Part shown: positions 1 through 9,374 of the stretch, one piece after another
Layout of the letters: every line of letters begins with the position of its first letter
How positions within the stretch are numbered: the first letter of the stretch is position 1
From: Streptomyces sp. XD-27
Lineage (GTDB): Bacteria; Actinomycetota; Actinomycetes; Streptomycetales; Streptomycetaceae
Assembly: GCF_030553055.1 (NCBI RefSeq)
Contig: NZ_CP130713.1
Coordinates: 2,976,001 to 3,040,000 of the forward strand
Length of the DNA stretch: 64,000 nt
Reading direction: 5' to 3'
The notes under the pieces: generated by a model
Seen by the model: the letters and a program-made list of their open reading frames with translations, nothing else
Told to the model about the DNA's origin: nothing
The model's database searches: none
Program-made: the position numbers and the translations under genes

Positions 1-1074
1 CGGGCGGCGGGCCAGGGTCCGCAGCAGGGCCATCCCCGCCGGGGGCACGGTGCGCAGTTCCCCGTCCACCACGACCGCGTGGCCGCGGATCTCCAGCCGC
101 CGCCCGGCGACGGGCAACGGCCGGACGCGAGCGGGCAGTTCGGCGGTCAGCAGCTGGACGAGGGGGCCGAGCCGGAACCGTTCGGGCTGGCTGGTCGGGA
201 TGTCGTGGGCTTCGAGCGGCAGCGCGGTGACGGGGCCGACGCAGGCGGGCAGGACGTCGTGGCGCAGCGCGTCGAGGAGTTCGCCGAGCATGCCGCGCCG
301 CTGGGCCCGGTCCAGCAGGCTGGCGGCGGCGGGCGCGCTGGTGAAGGTGACAGCGTCCAGGGCGCGGGCCACGGTCGCGTCCAGCAGCCGGTCGACGGGG
401 CCGATGTCCTCCGGCGGCATCCAGCGGTACACGGGGACGCCGACGACCTCGGCGCCACCGGCCCGGAGCGCTTCGACGAAGCCGGGCAGCGGTTCGCCGT
501 GCAGTTGGATGGCGACCCGGCGGCCTCTGACGCCGTCCTCCAGCAGCCGGTCCAGCACCTCGGCCATCGACTCGGAGGCGGGCGACCACTCCTCGGTCAG
601 CCCGGCGGCCCGGATCGCACCGCGCACCTTGGGGCCGCGGGCGAGCAGCCGTACGCCGCGCAGCCGTTCCAGCAGCGCGTCGCCCACGCCCCAGCCGTCG
701 GCGGCCTCGATCCAGCCGCGGAAGCCGATGGCGGTGGTGGCGACGACGACGTCGGGGGCGTCGTCGATGAGCTGCTTGGTGGCGGTCAGAAGTTCGGCGT
801 CGTCGGGGAGCGGGACGATACGGAGGGCGGGCGCGTGCAGCACGGCGGCACCGCGCCGCCGCAGCAGGGCGCCGAGCTCGTCGGCGCGGCGGGCGGCCGT
901 GACCCCCACGGTGAACCCGGCGAGCGGCCCGGGCCCGGCGGTGTCACCGGGCCGCGTGCCGAGTCGGCTCTCCGGGGGCGTCCGCCGCCCGGTGTCCGGC
1001 TCGGTTCCCAGCTCGGTGTCCTGTTGTCGCGTGTCTTGTCGCGTGTCCTGTCGCGTGTCCTGCTGTCCGTGCAT
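1..1074 (-). CDS. nnaR: NnaR-type uroporphyrinogen-III synthase-like transcriptional regulator, C-terminus cut by window edge
   Basis: 358 codons are visible from an ATG at 1074, preceded by a weak GGGACGAG ribosome site. Residues about 50-315 read as a HemD (uroporphyrinogen-III synthase) fold: 'GFTVGVTAARRADELGALL', 'VVVATTAIGFRGW', 'VTFTSAPAAASLLDRA'. The last visible stretch, 'LEIRGHAVVVDG' onwards, is the start of an OmpR-type winged helix that runs off the left edge. HemD plus winged helix is the NnaR architecture; in Streptomyces coelicolor NnaR acts with GlnR on nitrate/nitrite assimilation genes (established knowledge). It lies just downstream of narK on the same strand, as expected. 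The poorly conserved N-terminal tail holds three QDTR repeats from a 12-bp tandem repeat (about 1027-1062). A purely enzymatic HemD is less likely because of the DNA-binding tail and the neighbour. Confidence 0.85.
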   Translation of the reverse strand, partial: MHGQQDTRQDTRQDTRQQDTELGTEPDTGRRTPPESRLGTRPGDTAGPGPLAGFTVGVTAARRADELGALLRRRGAAVLHAPALRIVPLPDDAELLTATKQLIDDAPDVVVATTAIGFRGWIEAADGWGVGDALLERLRGVRLLARGPKVRGAIRAAGLTEEWSPASESMAEVLDRLLEDGVRGRRVAIQLHGEPLPGFVEALRAGGAEVVGVPVYRWMPPEDIGPVDRLLDATVARALDAVTFTSAPAAASLLDRAQRRGMLGELLDALRHDVLPACVGPVTALPLEAHDIPTSQPERFRLGPLVQLLTAELPARVRPLPVAGRRLEIRGHAVVVDGELRTVPPAGMALLRTLARRP

Positions 1075-1249
1075 GGTTCTCGTCCCGATCCGCTGTGGTC
1101 AGCGCGTCCTGACGGGGTCCGCGTTTCCCGCGGAGATCCTGGGCGGAGTCCGCGACCCTGGTTGGCCTGGTGGAACCCGGGTGGAGTCCGCAATCCTGCC
1201 GACGGGGCGTGTCGGACGCGGTTCCGCGCGGTTTCCCCGGTGTTACGGA

Positions 1250-1281
1250 CGTACGGTCCGACCGAGCGGCCGGACCGTACG
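1250..1281 (-). terminator. Stem-loop terminator after narK
   Basis: Perfect 11-bp inverted repeat CGTACGGTCCG / CGGACCGTACG with a 10-nt loop, 21 nt past the narK stop. There is no U-tract on the narK strand, which is usual for Streptomyces terminators. It separates narK from nnaR, so nnaR probably has its own promoter in 1075-1249. Confidence 0.7.
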
Positions 1282-1302
1282 CCCCCTCCCCCGTGTGGCG
1301 GC

Positions 1303-2703
1303 TCACACGTCCGCGTAGGCGGGCTGCCGGGGCGCCGCGGCGGCTTCGGCGGTGACGTCGGCGACCGGCGGCGCGGCCGGGACCGCGGCCCGCCGCAGGT
1401 ATACGGCCCAGGTCAGCACCGAGCACACCGCGTAGAAGGCGAGGAAGGAGACGAAGGCGGGGGTGCCGGAGTGGGCGGTGAGGAAGGACTGGCGGAAGGC
1501 GAGGTTGATGCCGAGCCCGCCGAGCGCGCCGACCGCGCCGATCAGCCCCATGGCCGCGCCGGACAGCCGCCGCCCGTAGACCGCGGCCTCCTCGCCCGCC
1601 ATGCCGCGAGCGACGGCCTTGGCCTGGAAGATGGCGGGGATCATCTTGTACGTGGAGCCGTTGCCGAGGCCGGAGAGGACGAACAGCGCGATGAACCCGA
1701 CCAGGAAGACGGGCAGGGACCGCTCGGCGGAGGCGTAGACGACCACGAGCGTCGCGGCGGCCATCGCGGCGAAGTTGCCGAGGGTGATCCGGGCGCCTCC
1801 GTACGCGTCGGCCAGCCGCCCGCCGACCGGCCGGATCAGCGAGCCCAGCAGCGGCCCGATGAAGGTGAGCGAGGCGGCCTGCAGCGGGGTGCGGTCGAAC
1901 TGGTTCTGCAGGACGAGCCCGAAGGCGAAGCTGTACCCGATGAACGACCCGAAGGTGCCGATGTAGAGGAAGGACATGATCCAGGTGTGCGGGTCCCTGG
2001 CCGCGTCCTTCACCGCCCCCGAGTCGTTCCGCACCGGCGCGAGGTTGTCCATGTACAGCGCGGCGAGTACGGCGGCGACGACGATGAGCGGGATGTAGCA
2101 GCCGAGCACGATCCGCGGGTGCGCGGCCCCGGCCGTGCCGATGACCAGCAGCCCCACCAGCTGGATCACCGGCACCCCGATGTTCCCGCCGCCCGCGTTG
2201 AGCCCGAGGGCCCACCCCTTCTTCCGCAGCGGATAGAACGAGTTGATGTTCGTCATGGACGAGGCGAAGTTGCCCCCGCCGACGCCCGTGAGCGCCGCGA
2301 CCACCATGAACGTGGTGTACGAGGTCCCCGGCTCCATCACGAACGCGGCGGCGCCGGCGGGCAGGAGCAGCAGCACGGCGCTGACGACCGTCCAGTTCCG
2401 GCCGCCGAACCGGGCGACGGCGAAGGTGTACGGCACCCGCAGCACGGCCCCGACCAGGGTGGGCACGGCCACCAGGAAGAACTTCCCGGCCGGGTCGACC
2501 CCGTACTCGGGCCCCATGAACAGCACCATCACCGACCACAGGCTCCAGATGGAGAACCCGATGTGCTCGGAGAGGATCGAGAACACCAGATTCCGCCTGG
2601 CGACCCGCTCTCCCTCCTCCCGCCAGAACCCCTCGTCCTCCGGATCCCACCGCTCGATCCAGCGTCCCCTCGTGCGTACGGCGGTGATACTCGACCCGGT
2701 CAT
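1303..2703 (-). CDS. narK: NarK-type nitrate/nitrite transporter (MFS, NNP family)
   Basis: 466 aa, the usual length for NarK. Twelve membrane segments can be traced, beginning at 'NLVFSILSEHIGFSIWSLWS'. The nitrate signature 'GLNAGGGNIGV' lies near residue 165, and a second glycine-rich element near residue 360 reads 'GLGNGSTYKMIP'. The N-terminus 'WDPEDEGFWREEGERVARRN' is typical of actinobacterial NarK proteins. The start at 2703 has a CTGGAGG ribosome site 5 nt upstream. It moves nitrate in or nitrite out across the cytoplasmic membrane. The nnaR-type regulator immediately downstream supports a nitrogen-assimilation role. Confidence 0.93.
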   Translation of the reverse strand: MTGSSITAVRTRGRWIERWDPEDEGFWREEGERVARRNLVFSILSEHIGFSIWSLWSVMVLFMGPEYGVDPAGKFFLVAVPTLVGAVLRVPYTFAVARFGGRNWTVVSAVLLLLPAGAAAFVMEPGTSYTTFMVVAALTGVGGGNFASSMTNINSFYPLRKKGWALGLNAGGGNIGVPVIQLVGLLVIGTAGAAHPRIVLGCYIPLIVVAAVLAALYMDNLAPVRNDSGAVKDAARDPHTWIMSFLYIGTFGSFIGYSFAFGLVLQNQFDRTPLQAASLTFIGPLLGSLIRPVGGRLADAYGGARITLGNFAAMAAATLVVVYASAERSLPVFLVGFIALFVLSGLGNGSTYKMIPAIFQAKAVARGMAGEEAAVYGRRLSGAAMGLIGAVGALGGLGINLAFRQSFLTAHSGTPAFVSFLAFYAVCSVLTWAVYLRRAAVPAAPPVADVTAEAAAAPRQPAYADV

Positions 2704-2964
2704 CGCGCCTCCAGAGGGCTGTCGCAGCTCGTTCGTGGGGGGGGTGTCGACGTCCGACGCTAGGAACGGCGCGTTTCCGGGGCTGTGGCGGCAGGTGACA
2801 CGGACGAAACCTTGCTCTCACGGGGCGGGGGCGGGCGCGGTGAGCCGCCGACCGCACGTACGACACGTGGGGACCGAGACGCGGGGAGGGCGTCCAGCAT
2901 CACTCGACGATGACGCCTGCCGTATGGTCTGAATGATCTTGGAAGCCACATGGGGGGTGGGGGG
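2704..2964. other. Divergent intergenic region between narK and the first rhs gene
   Basis: 261 bp that must hold the narK promoter (leftwards) and the Rhs-A promoter (rightwards). The only element recognised is the near-palindrome at 2924-2937, shared with the two other rhs operons. It also marks the left junction of the toxin island. Confidence 0.6.
2924..2937 (+). promoter_or_regulatory. rhs-box 1: 14-bp near-palindrome upstream of Rhs-A
   Basis: ATGGTCTGAATGAT, 27 bp before the Rhs-A start. It aligns with ATCGTCTGAGCGAT (8325-8338) and ATCGTCTGGACGAT (21804-21817). The preceding bases GATGACGCCTGCCGT are also nearly identical to those at the third site. Its place just before the start suits an operator or a -10 region; TATGGT fits TANNNT. 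Confidence 0.5.
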
Positions 2965-5900
2965 ATGAGCGTCGTTCTGCCTGATGAGTTGAGCATGGTG
3001 CTCAATCTCATCGGCGTGAGTTGGCCGAATGTCGATGAGGACGACTACCGCGACATGGCCGACGCGCTCCGGGATTTCGCGACCGAGATCGATACCGGGC
3101 GGGGGATACGCAGACGGCGCTGAACCGGCTCATCTCGACCAACCGCGGCGAGACGACCAATGCCATCAACGCCCATATCGGCAAGCTCAACGGGAAGCAT
3201 CTGCACAACCTGGCGGAGGCCTCGCGGCTGCTCGCCGGTGGCCTGGACGGGGCCGCGACCCTTGTCGCGGGCGCCAAGATAGCGGCGGTCGGGTATCTGG
3301 GTGTTCTGGCGGCCGAGGTCGCCACCGCCCAGGCGACGGCGGTCATCACCCTCGGGCTGTCGGAACTGGCGGCCCTGGGCGGCGTGGCGATCACCCGCAC
3401 CCTGGTGAAGAAGGCGTTCAAGGAGGCCGCCAAGTTCGCCGCCGAGGAGATTCTGGCCGTCGTCACCGCGCCGGCGTTCGCGGCGCTGGAGAACATGGCG
3501 ACGGATCTGATCGTCCAGGTCGTCGAGGACGAGGTGGGACTGCGGGACGGCGTCGACCTGAACCAGACCAAGCAGGCCGGCAAGGACGGGCTGCAGCTCG
3601 CCAGCGTCGACGGCGGCGGGGGCCTGGTGCTGGCCAGTGTGGGTTCGGGCGGGGGCAGCGGCGATCTGGTCTTCGACGAGCACGAGCACAACACCTTCGC
3701 CTCGCGGACCTATGACCATTCCAAGCACTTGGACGAGAAGGGTGGCCCCCACCTCACCCGCAGCCGTGGCCACTTCGGCCGCACCAAGGGCAAGGGCGAT
3801 CTCGCGCAGACCATCGAGAACGCCGTCGAGAAGGCGATGACCTCGCTCGGTGGGGCCCACGGCAAGCTGAAGAAGCATCTGAACGATGTCGGCGACGGGC
3901 TGGTCAAGGCGGGTGGCGGGCACAAGGCCCGCAACGAGAAGGTCCGCGACGACTTCAAGGGCGTCAAGAAACCGGATGTGGACGGCCCGCCGGCCGACGG
4001 CAAAGGCGGGGGCGGGGGCGGCGGGAGCAGGTCAACCGCCGGTGGCGGCTCCAAGGGCAACAAGCAGCACGTCAAGCCGGACTCGCTGCGGGATGCGAAG
4101 TCCGACCCGCGCCGCAACGGCATCTCCCTGAACAAGAAGACGTGCAAGAACGACCCGGTGGACGTGGCGACCGGCGAGATGACCCTCCAGCAGACCGACC
4201 TGTCCCTGCCGGGGGTACTCCCGCTGGTCCTGCGGCGCACCCATCTGTCCGAGTACCGCTTCGGGCACTGGTTCGGCCGCAGCTGGGCCTCCACCCTGGA
4301 CGAGCGCCTCGAACTCGACACGATGGGCGTGGGGGCGGTCTGGGCTCGCGAGGACGGCTCGATCCTGGTCTACCCCCACCTGCCACGGCCCGGTGGGGAA
4401 ACGGTTCTCCCCATGGAGGGCCCTCGCCTGCCGCTGGTCCACGGCGGCCATGACGGTCCGGAGACCACCTACCAGGTCATCGACCCGCACACCGGCCTGA
4501 CCCGCTCCTTCACCGGTAGCCCCTACCGCGAATCCACCGCCTACTGGCTCACCGAAATCCACGACCGCAACAACAACCGCATCGAGTTCGCCCGCCGCGG
4601 CGACGGCTCCCCCACCGCCGTCCTCCACGACGGCGGCTACACCGCCCACCTCACCTGCGAGGACGGCCGAATACACGAGCTGGCCCTGCGCACCCCCGAC
4701 GGCCCGGTCACCGTCATGGCCTACGGCTACGACACCGACGGCAACCTCGACGCGGTCACCAACTCCTCCGGCCTGCCTCTGCGCTTCACCTACGACGCGG
4801 ATGCGCGCATCACCTCCTGGACCGACCGCAACGACTCCACCTTCCGCTACCTCTACGACACCAGCGGCCGAGTCGTGCGCACCGTCGGCCCCGACGGCTA
4901 CCTCTCCTCCACCTTCGCCTACGACACCGAGAACCGGATCACCCGCTACACCGACTCCACCGGCGCCACCACCGCCTTCCAACTCAACGAACACCTCCAG
5001 GTCATCGCAGAGACCGACCCGGCAGGCCACACCACACTCCAGGAATGGGACCAGTACGACCGCCTGCTCTCCCGCACCGATCCACTGGGCCACACCACCA
5101 CGTACACCTACGACGGCCACGGCAACCTCACCGGCGTCGCGCACCCGGACGGCACCTCGGCCGCCATCACCTACAACGAGTTGCACCAGCTCGCCTCTGT
5201 TACCGGGCCGGACGGCTCCACCTGGCGCCAGGGGTATGACGAGCACGGCAACCCGACCGTCTTCACCCGCCCGGACGGGACCGCGACCCGCCTCACCCAC
5301 AATGCCCATGGCCACCTCACCGGCGTGGACGACTCCTTGGGCGCGCTGGACCGGCTGCGCTGCGACGGGGCCGGCCTCCCCCTGGCCGTCCGCGGCCCGC
5401 TGGGTACCGTCACTCACTACGAGCGCGACGCCTTCGGCCGCCCGACCCGGATCACCGACCCGCACGGCCGCACCACCGAGCTGGAGTGGACCGTCGAGGG
5501 CAAGCTCGCCCGCAGGGTCGAGCCGGACGGCTCGCAGCAGTCCTGGACGTACGACGGCGAGGGCAACTGCCTGGTCCACAGGGACGCGATGGGCGGCGAG
5601 ACGCGCTACGAGTACACCCACTTCGATCTGGTCTCGGCCCGTACCACCCCCGGCGGGGCGCGCCACGAGTTCGCCTATGACACCGAATTGCGCCTCTCCC
5701 GTGTCACCAACCCGCAGGGTCTGACCTGGAGCTACGCCTACGGCCAAGCCGGCCGCCTGACGTCCGAGACGGACTTCGACGGCCGTACCCTCTCCTACAC
5801 CCATGACGCACTCGGCCGGCTGGCCACCCGGACCAACGGAGCCGGCCAGACGGTCCGCTTCGAGCGCGACACTGCGGGCCGCGTGCTCGCCAAGGACGTC

Positions 5901-7835
5901 GACGGAGCGCTCACCCGCCTCACCTACGACGGCCTCGGCCGCCTCACCGGCGCGGTCGGCCCGGACGCCGAGCTGTCGTATATCCGGGACGACGCGGGCC
6001 GCGTCCTGCGGGAGATATGCAACGGCCGCGAGCTGTCCCACGCCTACGACGAGGCGGGCCGCCGCATCCGCCGTACGACTCCCACGGGGGCGGTCAGTTC
6101 GTGGACGTACCCCTCGACGGGCCGCGGCGCGCTGCTGGACTCCTCAGGCCACAACGTGGTCTTCGAGTTCGACGAGGCGGGCCGGGAGACCACCCGTCGC
6201 ATCGGCGAGACGCTGACGATCGACCATACCTACGACACTCTGGGGCGCCTCACCGACCAGCGGGTTCGGGGTACCGGCGACCGAACCGTCCAGCACCGCT
6301 CGTACACCTACCGTCCGGACGGCCACCTCACCTCGATCGACGAGCACCTCGGCGGCCGGCGACAGCTCGACCTGACCCGGGAGGGGAGGGTCACGGGTGT
6401 CACCGCGGAGAACTGGAGCGAGCGGTACGCCTACGACGAGGCGGGCAACCAGACGGAGGCGACCTGGCCGGAGGACGGCGGCGCCGCCGGCCCCCGTGAG
6501 TACGCCGGGACCCGGATCACCCGCGCCGGCTCGGTCCGCTATGAGCACGACGCCCAGGGCCGGGTCGTCCTGCGCCAGAAGCGGCGTGTCTCCCGCAAGC
6601 CGGACACCTGGCGCTACGGCTGGGACGCGGAGGACCGCCTGGTGTCGGTCACCACTCCGGACGGCACCCGCTGGCGCTACCTGTACGACCCGCTGGGCCG
6701 CCGCATCGCCAAGCAGCGCCTGACGCCGGACGGCGCCGGGGTCGCCGAGCAGGTGGACTTCACCTGGGATGGCGACACCCTGGTCGAGCAGACCAGCCAT
6801 ACCCCTGGCTCGCCGCAGGCCACCGTCCTCACCTGGGACCACGACGGCGTGAAGCCCGTCACCCAGGTGGAGCGCAGGCTCCTGGACCAGTCGGAGATCG
6901 ATCGTCGCTTCTTCGCGATCGTCACCGACCTGGTCGGCGCCCCGCGGGAGCTCGTGGACGAACAGGGCGAGGTGGCCTGGCGCACCCGCGCCATGCTGTG
7001 GGGCACCACGACCTGGAACCGCGACGCGACGGCGTACACCCCGCTCCGCTTCCCGGGCCAGTACTTCGACCCGGAGTCCGGGCTCCACTACAACCGCCAC
7101 CGCCACTACGACCCGGCCTCCGGCCGCTACGTCTCCCCTGACCCGCTCGGCCTGGTCCCGGCGCCCAACCCGGTCACGTACGTCGAGAACCCGACGAGGT
7201 GGATCGACCCGCTGGGTCTGGCGGGCTGCCCGCACCGGGCCAGCGGCGAGCATCCGCACAGTGTGGTTCTGGGCCCGAACAACCCGGGGTCGCCCAACGG
7301 CCCCTCGAACAGGCTGGCAAGGTGGCTACGCAACGATCCCAACGACGTGCAACACGACCCGAATCGCCCTCAGGATCCGGGCGCGCACACCTACAACGGC
7401 CAGGACTACTCCTATGGCGAGCCGCCTGACTGGATGACGAACGTCGTGGCCGCGGTGAGCGAGCGAGGGACCACCTTGTCGATCACCCTCGACGGCATGC
7501 CGAACGAAGCGGGCGACAAACGCAACTGGGACACGCCGGAGAGCATCGTGGAGGCCTTCCACAAGGCCGCCGTTTTCGGGGCTGACTTCAACATGGAGCG
7601 CCGCGAGAACTATCCCCCGCCCGGTGTCGGGGGTACCGCCTGGGAGATGAGCCAGGTCGCGTACTACGTGCGCAAATACGAGATCGATACCCTGATGGAC
7701 GAGCCGGAGGACATGCGCGGCGGACGCCCGTGGGAGTCGATCCGCTGGTACACCCAGGATGAAAACGGGGGATTCAAGGAGATCAAGGTTCCCAAGCCGG
7801 ACCTCCCCGAGATTCAGCCCCGCCGTGTGCGATGA
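2965..7835 (+). pseudogene. Rhs-A: WXG100-Rhs polymorphic toxin, Ntox27-like tip, one frameshift
   Basis: An ATG at 2965 opens a frame matching the N-terminus of Rhs-C residue for residue but stops at 3121-3123. The match resumes one frame over at 3108, so one G is missing in the run ending at 3105. Restored, it would give about 1,623 aa. Parts in order: WXG100-like secretion domain ('GVSWPNVDEDDYRDMADALR'), alanine-rich helices, a DUF6531-like segment near residue 393 ('DPVDVATGEMTLQQTDLSLP'), Rhs/YD repeats, and a core at about 1357 ending in 'IDPLGL' (about 1414). The tip of roughly 204 aa begins 'GEHPHSVVLG' and includes 'DPGAHTYNGQDYS', 'SITLDGMP' and 'GGTAWEMSQV'. This resembles polymorphic toxin type 27 as I remember it. 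Translation from the next ATG in the resumed frame, 3384, would lack the secretion domain. Confidence 0.8.
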
Positions 7836-7854
7836 CAAGAGGTGATGGTGCCCC

Positions 7855-8226
7855 ATGACGGGCCAGGAGAATTTCCAGAACGAAGCAGAAATCGTGGCCG
7901 CCCAATGGCAGAGCCTCCTTGAGGAGGGAGGGGACCTGGTCGACCCGGCCATGGTCCGTGCCGCGTACGCACAGCCGCGGCTGCGGGAGTTGTACCCCGG
8001 AGTCAGCCACGGCGTCCTGTTCTTTCGCCGCGGCACCGGACCGGATGCCGCCCCCGTCGGGGGCTACGTGTACCGCAAGGTCGAAGGCGGCTACTGGGTC
8101 CGCGGCCCGGGCGGCAAGGGCACCCTCGGTGATGTTGACACCCTTGAGGAGGCTTTCGCACTGGTCGTGGCCAGCCTCCCCGAGGACTGCAGCCCGGCCA
8201 TCGACGGCACGGCGGACGGCTTCTGA
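7855..8226 (+). CDS. DUF6193-like protein, candidate immunity to Rhs-A
   Basis: 123 aa, starting 19 bp after the Rhs-A stop with GAGGTGATGG upstream. The pattern 'AQWQSLLEEGGDLVDPAMV', 'AAYAQPRLRELYPGVSHG', 'GYVYRKVEGGYWVRGPGG', then 'LGDVDTLEEAFALVVASLP' matches the DUF6193 family of Streptomyces from memory. That family is labelled only as natural-product associated and has no proven reaction. Its position directly behind a toxin tip, small acidic soluble character and tight spacing make immunity the most likely role (inference). No signal peptide or membrane segment is present, so it would act in the cytoplasm. Confidence 0.7.
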   Translation: MTGQENFQNEAEIVAAQWQSLLEEGGDLVDPAMVRAAYAQPRLRELYPGVSHGVLFFRRGTGPDAAPVGGYVYRKVEGGYWVRGPGGKGTLGDVDTLEEAFALVVASLPEDCSPAIDGTADGF

Positions 8227-8324
8227 CTCGGGGCAGGAACACTGCGGCGGCCGCGGGCAGCCGCCCGGCACAGCCCCCGAAACCCGAGGTCACCCCTCGC
8301 CGGGGAACCAAGACCATTTGTCAT

Positions 8325-8338
8325 ATCGTCTGAGCGAT
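8325..8338 (+). promoter_or_regulatory. rhs-box 2: near-palindrome upstream of the SseB-WXG-Rhs-B operon
   Basis: ATCGTCTGAGCGAT, 29 bp before the SseB-like start, almost the same spacing as rhs-box 1. It sits in an otherwise unremarkable 141-bp gap and is the best promoter or operator candidate for the three-gene operon. Confidence 0.5.
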
Positions 8339-8367
8339 CAACAGGGCGGTGAGGGGCGGGAGCCGAC

Positions 8368-8814
8368 GTGGGACTGTCGGAAGAGATAGCGGCGATACGG
8401 GCGGGGGACGGCGACCCGGCCGCACTGATCGGGGAGTTCCGGCGTACGGCGGTGCTGGTGCCGGCCCTGGACGACGGCGGCTTGATGACGGCGGCCCGCG
8501 GGGGGATCCGCTGGATCTACGCCTTCACCGACGAACCGGCGCTGGTGCGTTTCGCCGAGGGCCGAGGAACCACCGCCGACAACGTCGGCGACGACGGCCT
8601 GCCGTACCTGAGCCTCCTGGGCGCACGGCTGCTGGACGAGGTGATCCCGGCGGTGGACGGCCCGACGGGGGTCGCGGTGAACGTGGCGGATCAGGACGGC
8701 TCGATGCTGTTCCCGCCGGTGCGGGGGATCGTGCCGGACGCGGTCGCGGTGGACGTGGACGCCGCCATGGACGCGGATGTGGACGTGGATAGCCAGGGGG
8801 AGGGCACGCGATGA
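8368..8814 (+). CDS. SseB-like domain protein, first gene of the Rhs-B operon
   Basis: 148 aa. Residues 10-125 follow the SseB N-terminal-like fold: 'LIGEFRRTAVLVPALDDGG', 'GIRWIYAFTDEPALVRFAE', then 'GARLLDEVIPAVDGPTGVAVNVA'. The last 25 residues are a low-complexity acidic tail alternating D, V and A. Actinobacterial SseB-like proteins are often encoded next to WXG100 proteins. The family is named after a type III secretion factor, but its role here is unknown. The ATGA overlap with the next gene implies coupled translation. A role in export, or as chaperone of the WXG/Rhs effector, is inference from position. Confidence 0.7.
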   Translation: MGLSEEIAAIRAGDGDPAALIGEFRRTAVLVPALDDGGLMTAARGGIRWIYAFTDEPALVRFAEGRGTTADNVGDDGLPYLSLLGARLLDEVIPAVDGPTGVAVNVADQDGSMLFPPVRGIVPDAVAVDVDAAMDADVDVDSQGEGTR

Positions 8815-9374
8815 GCGGCGGCAAGGGCAACGCGGATCTGGCGATCGACCCGGCGTACCTGAAGAAGCTGACCCAGGGAATCAAGGGCGCGATCGGCGAG
8901 CTCAGGGAGATCGGCTCGGAGACCGACGCGGTCATGGGAGCTGGATTCGAGGAGCTGTCGCTCACCTCGATGGAGGCCGGCCACAACGGACTCGCCAAGG
9001 ACTTCGAGAGCTTCGTCGAGCTGTGGGAATGGGGCGTACGCGGGTTGGTCCAGGACGCCAACGATCTGGCGGAGAGGCTGGACCTGGCAGCCGGAGAGCA
9101 CTGGGAGGAGGAGAAGTACCGCGCGACCACCTTCAAGGTGGCGGCCAACGCGGTGGCGGGCAACCCGCACCTCAGCGAGGAGGAAGTCGCGAACAAGTCC
9201 GTGGAGGAACTGTTCTCGGCCGACACCTACAAGCCCGACTACAGCGCGGAGTCCTTCAAGAAGGCCGGGTCGGACATCAAGGAGACCTGGAAGACCACCG
9301 CCGACCAGGCCGGCCACAAGACGAAGCTGAGCCTCCCCGCGGATCTGCAGCAGCACTCGGGGGGTGAGCACTGA
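8811..9374 (+). CDS. WXG100-like (ESX/T7SS) small protein
   Basis: 187 aa. The first 95 residues are helical. Where a WXG100 protein has its W-x-G turn, this one reads 'ELWEWGVRGL' near residues 70-78. The C-terminal half is hydrophilic and ends 'LPADLQQHSGGEH'. It overlaps the SseB-like gene by 4 nt and Rhs-B by 1 nt (TGATG), so all three genes are probably translated in a fixed ratio. The likely role is a secretion partner or helper for Rhs-B through a type VII (ESX-like) system (inference). No ESX core genes lie next to it. Confidence 0.65.
   Translation: MSGGKGNADLAIDPAYLKKLTQGIKGAIGELREIGSETDAVMGAGFEELSLTSMEAGHNGLAKDFESFVELWEWGVRGLVQDANDLAERLDLAAGEHWEEEKYRATTFKVAANAVAGNPHLSEEEVANKSVEELFSADTYKPDYSAESFKKAGSDIKETWKTTADQAGHKTKLSLPADLQQHSGGEH

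Noticed and set aside
79..2763. Long open frame on the plus strand opposite nnaR and narK
   Set aside because: High-GC shadow frame with G/A/D/R-biased composition and no family. The minus strand carries clear NnaR and NarK.
3097..3123. Programmed frameshift in Rhs-A instead of mutation
   Set aside because: The run CGGGCGGGGG could slip, but Rhs-C has no such run at the same place and reads straight through. A lost base is simpler.
4032..6041. 669-codon minus-strand frame within Rhs-A
   Set aside because: Mirror of YD repeats; G/V/A-rich without recognisable domain.
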